Position numbers and translations under genes: made by a program. Positions 6,782-10,936 of a stretch of 10,936 bases of DNA are shown one piece after another. Numbering within the stretch: the stretch's first letter is position 1; each line of letters opens with the position of its first letter. The notes beneath the pieces were generated by a model. That model made no database searches. It saw only the letters and a list, made by a program, of their open reading frames with translations, and was not told the DNA's origin. Origin of the DNA: Deltaproteobacteria bacterium (GTDB lineage Bacteria > Desulfobacterota > Binatia > UBA12015); the NCBI GenBank assembly GCA_003447545.1, contig DLYX01000548.1, positions 1 through 10,936 on the forward strand, in the 5' to 3' direction.

Positions 6782-9700
6782 TTAGAGTCGCGCTCCGACG
6801 GCAAAGCCGAAGAGGCGTGGCTCAATGGTGAACACGTTTGTGAAGTTGGCGGTCGCGGCATCAGAGACATACATGCCGGTCACGTTGTCGTCGTTGAGGA
6901 TGTTTTTCACATAGCCTCGAACGAACCAGCGACCTTCAGCATCTTCGAAGATCATCTGTGCATCCCAACGGTACCAGGACGGAATCTTGTCCAGAGGCGC
7001 GTTGTAGATACGACCCCACATGGCGCTCTGCCAGTAGAAGTCCGTACGAGGTGTGATGTCGATTCCCAGAGACTCGATCGGGAACGTGTACTGAGCGCCG
7101 AGGCTGAACGAGAACTCAGGTGCGTTCGCCAGCTCGTTGCCCTTCAGGTTGTACTCATACTCGAGCGACTTGCCATTCTCCGGGTTGCTGGAGATGTTTT
7201 CGGCCTCGCCCGCTGCGTTCGGAACCGATTCCATGGCTCCACAGTTGAGCAACGTGGGCGCTCGCTTCTCTTCGCCGTTGTGAACCACGTTGGCAAAGGT
7301 GATCGGCTCGTTGACGAAGTAGTTGTAACCACCGTCTCCGATGCCATCCAGCCGCCCATCGAAGTAGGCGTCAAAGAACTTCTCCTTGTTGACGACGCAG
7401 GGCTGCGCGAAGATGGAGTCCTTGCCCAGATAGTTCGGGTTTGTCCCTGCGCCAGATTGCTCGTAGTGGCGCTCGCCATTGGGGTCGCGCGGATCTGCGG
7501 TTTTGAAATCCTCCGAGATCTTGCTTCCCAGGTACGAGAAGTTGAAGTTGATCAAAGCGCCCGGCAGGACCGGCGGCACCCAGATCGACTCAAGCTCGAG
7601 ACCCCAGACGAAGGCGTCGGTGTTCTCGTTGAGTGCGGTACGGTTGGCAATCTTCGAGACTTGATAATCCTTGTAGTCATAGAAGAAGGCCGTGAGGTTG
7701 GCCTGCAGGCCCCAGTCCAGAATCGAGTTCTTCGCGCCAATTTCATAGGCGTTCACGAACTCGGGTGCGAACGTATCGGCGACTCCGCCGAATCCTGGCT
7801 GTTCCGGGTTGACTGCGGGGTTGAAGCCGCCGGGACGATAGCCTCGTGACCAGCTGAAGTAGGTCAGAGTCTCATCCGTGAAGGGCAGCTCGGCCGCGTA
7901 GTCGATCACGAAACGACCGGTGAAGGCGTTCCAGGTTTCCTCGGTGGGCGAACCCTTGAGGACGCGAGCCATGTTGTAGGTCGGAATTTGCTGTCCCGGC
8001 AGGAAGCAGCGCTCTTCGCCGTTCTCGTCGATGAAGCAATCCTGCGCGCCCGGGAAGTCGGTCACGCCCGGGAAGCTGGGACCCACAGGTGTGAGAGTCT
8101 CGCCTCCGGTACCAATGCAGAGAAGGTCAGCACCGCCGAGAGGGAGAGGCGTAGCCGACTGGGCGAGAGGGTCGGTGTTGATCAGGCAGAGCTGGTTGGG
8201 AGGTGTCCCGACAGCGCCACCGCCAGCCAGAGAGTTGAACAGCGTGGATCGGTCCGAAACGCTCTTCTGATCGTAGTTCCAACGGAAGCCACCGGTCAGT
8301 TTCAAGGACGGGGTCACGTCGACATAGCCTTCGGTGTAGAAGCCGAGGCCTGTGCGATCGTAGCTGCCGGTCGCGTTGTCAAAGAAGCTGGGATAGAGTC
8401 CCGAGAGCCCGATGTTGGGGATAGGACCCTGCGGCTGAATGATTGGCGTAGCGTTCACAGCCACCGCTTCCAGCGTGTTGGAGAGGACGCGATAGCCGCC
8501 CTCGCTGTGTTCCGAGGTGCCGTTGAAGCCGGCGAGGAAGTTGAACATCCCTTCCCAGTCCGAGCTGATCCGGCCTTCGCCGTACCATGTGTAGTTCTCG
8601 CCCCAGCTCTGGTCGTAGCCGAAGGTGCGATCCGACCAGCGAAAGACCTCGTTGGCATAAATGCCTTGGAGGTTCTCGTCAGAGTTGTTGAAGGGCTTGG
8701 GGCCCGAGACCGGCAGAACACCCTGCGGATAGGTTTCGGTGGGCTGGAAGGTCGCGCCGACATCCATATTGTAGTCCTGCGAGGACAACAACGTACCGCC
8801 CGAGTAGCCACCGAGCAGGTTCAGGTTCAAATCGAACGGCAGTTCCTGATCGATGTTCATCATGTACAGGTTGCTTTCCTGCTTGTAGATCGGGTCCATG
8901 TCCGTGTAGACGGTTCGGAAATCATCATTGAGACGTTTTTGGATTTCGGGAGATGCCGTCTGGTACGGGTTCGGATCCAGTGCGGGATAAAGCTCATTTC
9001 CCTGCGCATCATAGACCGCTTTGCCGTTGCCCCAGGGGGCGAGTCCGCCGTAGGAGGAGAACAGGCTTCCGGCCACAGCCTGTGGGTAGGCGCCTCCGGC
9101 CTGCATGGTGTCGACCGTACCGCGCCAGTCACAACCCAATTGGGGGGTCGATGTAGGGTTGCACCGCTGGTTGGTGATGCGCGCACGGTTGTCGTTTTCG
9201 CTGAAGCGCTCCCACATGAAGTAGGCGCTCGTCGATTCCGTGATTTCTGCCGCGATGGTGCCGCGAATGCTGTAGAGGTCACGGCCGTCGACGGTGTCGC
9301 CGCCGACATCGCTGCCGGTGTAGAGGTTGTCGATCATGCCGTCCCGCTGCAGCGAGAGCCCTGCGAGGCGGATGGCGATTTTCTCGCCAATGGGAATGTT
9401 GACCGCACCGCGAACCTTGAAGGTATTGTAGTTGCCGTATTCGACCTCGACATCGCCACCGAACTCTTCGAGTTGCGGCTTGGCGGTGATCACGTTGACC
9501 ACACCACCGGTCGCGCTTTGGCCGTAAAGGGTTCCCTGCGGACCACGCAGGACTTCGATACGCTCGAGGTCAAAATACTCGGCCGCGAAAATCGGGCTGG
9601 GCAAAGCCGCTTCGTTCACGTGGAACGCAACACCCGGAGAACCCGATGCGGCGACGGTCCCCGATCCGATACCACGAATCGAGAAGTTCGATCCGGTAAA

Positions 9701-10015
9701 GTTCGTTTTCGTGAAGTTCACGTTCGGCGCTGTGAACTGCAAGTCACTGAAAGTCGTGATCTGCTGGAGTTCGAGAGCCTCGGCGTTGAAGGCCGAAACC
9801 GCGATGGGGACCTCCTGCAAGGACTGTGATTTACGCTGGGCCGTGACGACCATCTCTTCGATGGCGGCGCGCGGTTCGCGCTCGGGCGGCGTATCGAACG
9901 CCTCGAGCTGATTTTCAGCTTCCTTTTCTGGAGCAACGTCCAGGTCCTGTGCGTAGGCGCTGCTCGCAAATGATGCGACGAGCATGGCGATCGCAAAGTA
10001 CTTCAATGTCCTCAT
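6782..10015 (-). CDS. TonB-dependent outer-membrane receptor
   Basis: A 1077-residue protein. Residues 1-22 form a signal peptide, with likely cleavage after AYA (20-22). A short acidic spacer leads to the TonB box IEEMVVTAQRK (52-62). The plug domain follows (~64-180) with FSIRGIG (111-117), DLERIEVLRGPQGTLYGQ (149-166) and GGVVNVITAKP (170-180). The rest is a 22-strand-type beta-barrel with typical strand text such as YFSWSRGYRPGGFNP (719-733) and FVRGYVKNILND (1031-1042). It is expected to import a scarce ligand (iron chelate, cobalamin, lipid or glycan) using TonB-ExbBD energy; the ligand cannot be told. Eight cysteines fall in four neighbouring pairs (285/295, 610/633, 660/670, 873/925), probably in surface loops. 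The C-terminus is GARL, without the usual final aromatic residue. The start is ATG 10013-10015, because it has AGGGGGA just upstream and gives a clean signal peptide; the frame is open further up to 10117. No SusD partner is adjacent, so it looks like a single-gene unit. Confidence 0.93.
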   Translation of the reverse strand: MRTLKYFAIAMLVASFASSAYAQDLDVAPEKEAENQLEAFDTPPEREPRAAIEEMVVTAQRKSQSLQEVPIAVSAFNAEALELQQITTFSDLQFTAPNVNFTKTNFTGSNFSIRGIGSGTVAASGSPGVAFHVNEAALPSPIFAAEYFDLERIEVLRGPQGTLYGQSATGGVVNVITAKPQLEEFGGDVEVEYGNYNTFKVRGAVNIPIGEKIAIRLAGLSLQRDGMIDNLYTGSDVGGDTVDGRDLYSIRGTIAAEITESTSAYFMWERFSENDNRARITNQRCNPTSTPQLGCDWRGTVDTMQAGGAYPQAVAGSLFSSYGGLAPWGNGKAVYDAQGNELYPALDPNPYQTASPEIQKRLNDDFRTVYTDMDPIYKQESNLYMMNIDQELPFDLNLNLLGGYSGGTLLSSQDYNMDVGATFQPTETYPQGVLPVSGPKPFNNSDENLQGIYANEVFRWSDRTFGYDQSWGENYTWYGEGRISSDWEGMFNFLAGFNGTSEHSEGGYRVLSNTLEAVAVNATPIIQPQGPIPNIGLSGLYPSFFDNATGSYDRTGLGFYTEGYVDVTPSLKLTGGFRWNYDQKSVSDRSTLFNSLAGGGAVGTPPNQLCLINTDPLAQSATPLPLGGADLLCIGTGGETLTPVGPSFPGVTDFPGAQDCFIDENGEERCFLPGQQIPTYNMARVLKGSPTEETWNAFTGRFVIDYAAELPFTDETLTYFSWSRGYRPGGFNPAVNPEQPGFGGVADTFAPEFVNAYEIGAKNSILDWGLQANLTAFFYDYKDYQVSKIANRTALNENTDAFVWGLELESIWVPPVLPGALINFNFSYLGSKISEDFKTADPRDPNGERHYEQSGAGTNPNYLGKDSIFAQPCVVNKEKFFDAYFDGRLDGIGDGGYNYFVNEPITFANVVHNGEEKRAPTLLNCGAMESVPNAAGEAENISSNPENGKSLEYEYNLKGNELANAPEFSFSLGAQYTFPIESLGIDITPRTDFYWQSAMWGRIYNAPLDKIPSWYRWDAQMIFEDAEGRWFVRGYVKNILNDDNVTGMYVSDAATANFTNVFTIEPRLFGFAVGARL

Positions 10016-10019
10016 GGAT

Positions 10020-10026
10020 TCCCCCT
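10020..10026 (-). promoter_or_regulatory. Ribosome binding site deciding the receptor start
   Basis: On the minus strand this reads AGGGGGA, 4 nt before the ATG at 10015. It supports the start that yields an intact signal peptide over the upstream in-frame start at 10117, which would add 34 residues of non-signal sequence. Confidence 0.7.
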
Positions 10027-10027
10027 G

Positions 10028-10067
10028 TTGGTTCGGTCTGAAGCTGCCGGATTTGGTTCGATCTGGA
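10028..10067. repeat. Imperfect direct repeat in the receptor leader
   Basis: TTGGTTCGGTCTGAA (10028-10042) and TTGGTTCGATCTGGA (10053-10067) match at 13 of 15 positions and start 25 bp apart. Both lie between the receptor start codon and any plausible receptor promoter. They could be binding sites for a regulator or simply a small local duplication. Confidence 0.5.
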
Positions 10068-10206
10068 ACGGTTTGACAGCGAATCACACTCATTATCGCG
10101 GTCCTCTCAAAAAGCAACGAAAATGGCTCTCTTGATCGAGAAAACTTCCCATCAATTTGAATTTATCGGCAGGGTATTCGTCGCCCCCTGGAGCGTGTGG
10201 GTCCCC

Positions 10207-10255
10207 GACAGGCTTCGCCTGTCAGGCTTCGCCTGTCAGGCGAAGCTCTGATAGG
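10207..10255. repeat. Tandem 14-bp palindromic repeat with overlapping hairpins
   Basis: The unit AGGCTTCGCCTGTC occurs twice in exact tandem (10210-10223, 10224-10237) and is followed by an inverted partial copy (AGGCGAAGCT, 10238-10247). Several hairpins can form and exclude one another. GACAGGC/TTC/GCCTGTC spans 10207-10223. GCTTCGCC/TGTCA/GGCGAAGC covers 10228-10244 at its core and up to 10226-10246. CCTGTCAG pairs with CTGATAGG (10232-10239 with 10248-10255, one G-U). The cluster ends 36 nt before the molybdoenzyme start codon and has no T-run after it, so it is not an ordinary terminator. It may be a REP-like interspersed palindrome or a structured 5' leader. Confidence 0.8.
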
Positions 10256-10291
10256 CGTTCTTCCCTGGCTCACGGCGAGGAGAGAATCGAG

Positions 10292-10936
10292 ATGAAAACA
10301 CACATCAAGACCTGCCCCCTGTGCGAGGCCATGTGCGGCCTTCGCGTGTCTGTCGAGAATGGGAAAGTCTCGTCGATTCGGCCCAATCCGGACGATGTCT
10401 GGTCCGAGGGCTATATTTGTCCCAAGGGCGTGGCGCTCGCTGATCTGCATGCGGATCCGGATCGGTTGCGGCGACCGTTGGTCAAGAAAAACGGTCAATT
10501 TCAGGAAGTCGGCTGGGATGAGGCGTTTGAAGCCATCGCCCGCGGCCTCGCCCCGGTGCGAGAGCGTCATGGAATGGCGGCCCTCAGTACCTATATTGGC
10601 AACCCTGCTGCCCATAACCACTCGTTATCACGGATGATTGCGGCATTTATGCCGATGTCGGGGATTCCCGTTGTGTACTCGTCAGGGACGGTGGACCAGT
10701 GGCCGAAAAATGTGAGTTCGGCCCTGCTCTACGGCGGGATGTGGACGATTCCGGTTCCGGACGTTGACCGAACCGATCATATCCTCCTGCTCGGGGCGAA
10801 CCCCAGCGCTTCACAGGGGAGTTTATTGGCTGCGGCCAATTTGCCCGCGCGACTCGATGCGATTCGGGAACGTGGCGGGCGCGTTGTTGTGGTGGATCCC
10901 AGACGGAAGAAAACGGCCGGACGGGCCGATGAGTGG
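10292..10936 (+). CDS. Molybdopterin-dependent oxidoreductase (DMSO reductase superfamily), 3' end cut by window edge
   Basis: The frame is open from ATG 10292-10294 to the right edge, giving 215 residues. AGGAG (10278-10282) stands 9 nt upstream. The N-terminus carries the [4Fe-4S] motif C8-x2-C11-x3-C15-x27-C43 in CPLCEAMCG and ICPKG, typical of the formate dehydrogenase/DMSO reductase superfamily. DPDRLRRPLVKKNGQF (55-70), VGWDEAFEAIA (73-83), LLLGANPSASQGS (165-177) and GGRVVVVDPR (195-204) follow the usual order of domains that bind the two pterin guanine dinucleotides. There is no Tat signal, so a cytoplasmic enzyme is likely. Around the usual metal-ligand position the sequence is GTVDQWPKNVSSALLYG (132-148). 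This has no Cys or selenocysteine, so it does not match classical formate dehydrogenase or NapA, and the substrate is unknown. A hairpin cluster precedes the start. Confidence 0.9.
   Translation, partial: MKTHIKTCPLCEAMCGLRVSVENGKVSSIRPNPDDVWSEGYICPKGVALADLHADPDRLRRPLVKKNGQFQEVGWDEAFEAIARGLAPVRERHGMAALSTYIGNPAAHNHSLSRMIAAFMPMSGIPVVYSSGTVDQWPKNVSSALLYGGMWTIPVPDVDRTDHILLLGANPSASQGSLLAAANLPARLDAIRERGGRVVVVDPRRKKTAGRADEW

Larger units (their letters stand above)
10016..10291. other. Divergent intergenic region between the receptor and molybdoenzyme genes
   Basis: These 276 bp must hold promoters for both genes. On the minus strand, TTGCTT and TAATGA with 16 nt between them (complement of about 10088-10115) could be a weak sigma-70 promoter for the receptor. 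On the plus strand a perfect TTGACA stands at 10073-10078, but I see no good -10 box at the right distance. The stretch 10141-10180 is AT-richer than its surroundings. An imperfect direct repeat (10028-10067) and a hairpin cluster (10207-10255) are listed separately. No small gene is supported here. Confidence 0.5.

Noticed and set aside
7988..9829. A 613-codon open frame on the plus strand opposite the receptor gene
   Set aside because: The receptor on the minus strand has signal peptide, TonB box, plug and barrel motifs throughout. The plus-strand translation has no recognisable domain and looks like a by-product of codon bias.
10073..10101. Perfect TTGACA as a plus-strand promoter for the molybdoenzyme
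   Set aside because: No acceptable -10 box stands 16-18 nt downstream.
10016..10117. Longer receptor start at 10117
   Set aside because: It would place 34 polar residues before a clean signal peptide, and ATG 10015 has a strong ribosome binding site.
10207..10255. CRISPR array
   Set aside because: The repeats are 14 bp in direct tandem, with no spacers and no cas genes nearby.
10163..10621. A 152-codon minus-strand frame over the hairpin cluster and the molybdoenzyme start
   Set aside because: The plus-strand frame carries the iron-sulfur and pterin-binding motifs; the minus-strand translation has none.

Overview
The window reads as chromosomal DNA from a Gram-negative bacterium of moderately high GC content. 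The outer-membrane TonB-dependent receptor shows a Gram-negative envelope, and the GlpD and molybdopterin enzymes suggest respiratory metabolism. I cannot name the lineage. A proteobacterial or deltaproteobacteria-like group is possible, but nothing seen here decides it.

Left part (1-4341): two convergent glycosyltransferase genes whose 3' ends overlap by 17 bp. The first is a GT4-type enzyme cut by the left edge. The second, on the minus strand, is a 1061-residue protein with three glycosyltransferase domains in the order GT4-like, GT2, GT4-like. Its two outer domains are clearly duplicates of each other. This looks like the edge of a locus for surface polysaccharide or glycan synthesis.

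Middle part (4368-6667): a plus-strand pair, starting only 26 bp from the glycosyltransferase start. The first gene encodes a compact (228 aa) ferritin-like diiron protein whose ligand pattern matches acyl-ACP desaturases. The second encodes FAD-dependent glycerol-3-phosphate dehydrogenase (GlpD). The 47-nt gap suggests one transcript, perhaps linked to glycerolipid metabolism; that link is inference.

Right part (6668-10936): a minus-strand TonB-dependent receptor (1077 aa with signal peptide) ends at a strong intrinsic terminator that lies between it and the convergent glpD. Upstream of the receptor is a 276-bp divergent intergenic region with an imperfect 25-bp-spaced direct repeat and a cluster of overlapping hairpin repeats. 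It leads into a molybdopterin oxidoreductase gene that runs off the right edge.

Gene density is high. No gene-free stretch exceeds 300 bases, and I see no tRNA, rRNA, CRISPR array, insertion sequence or phage gene. I do not see a clearly new multi-gene system. The most unusual items are the triple-domain glycosyltransferase, the small desaturase-like diiron protein, and the molybdoenzyme lacking an obvious cysteine or selenocysteine metal ligand.
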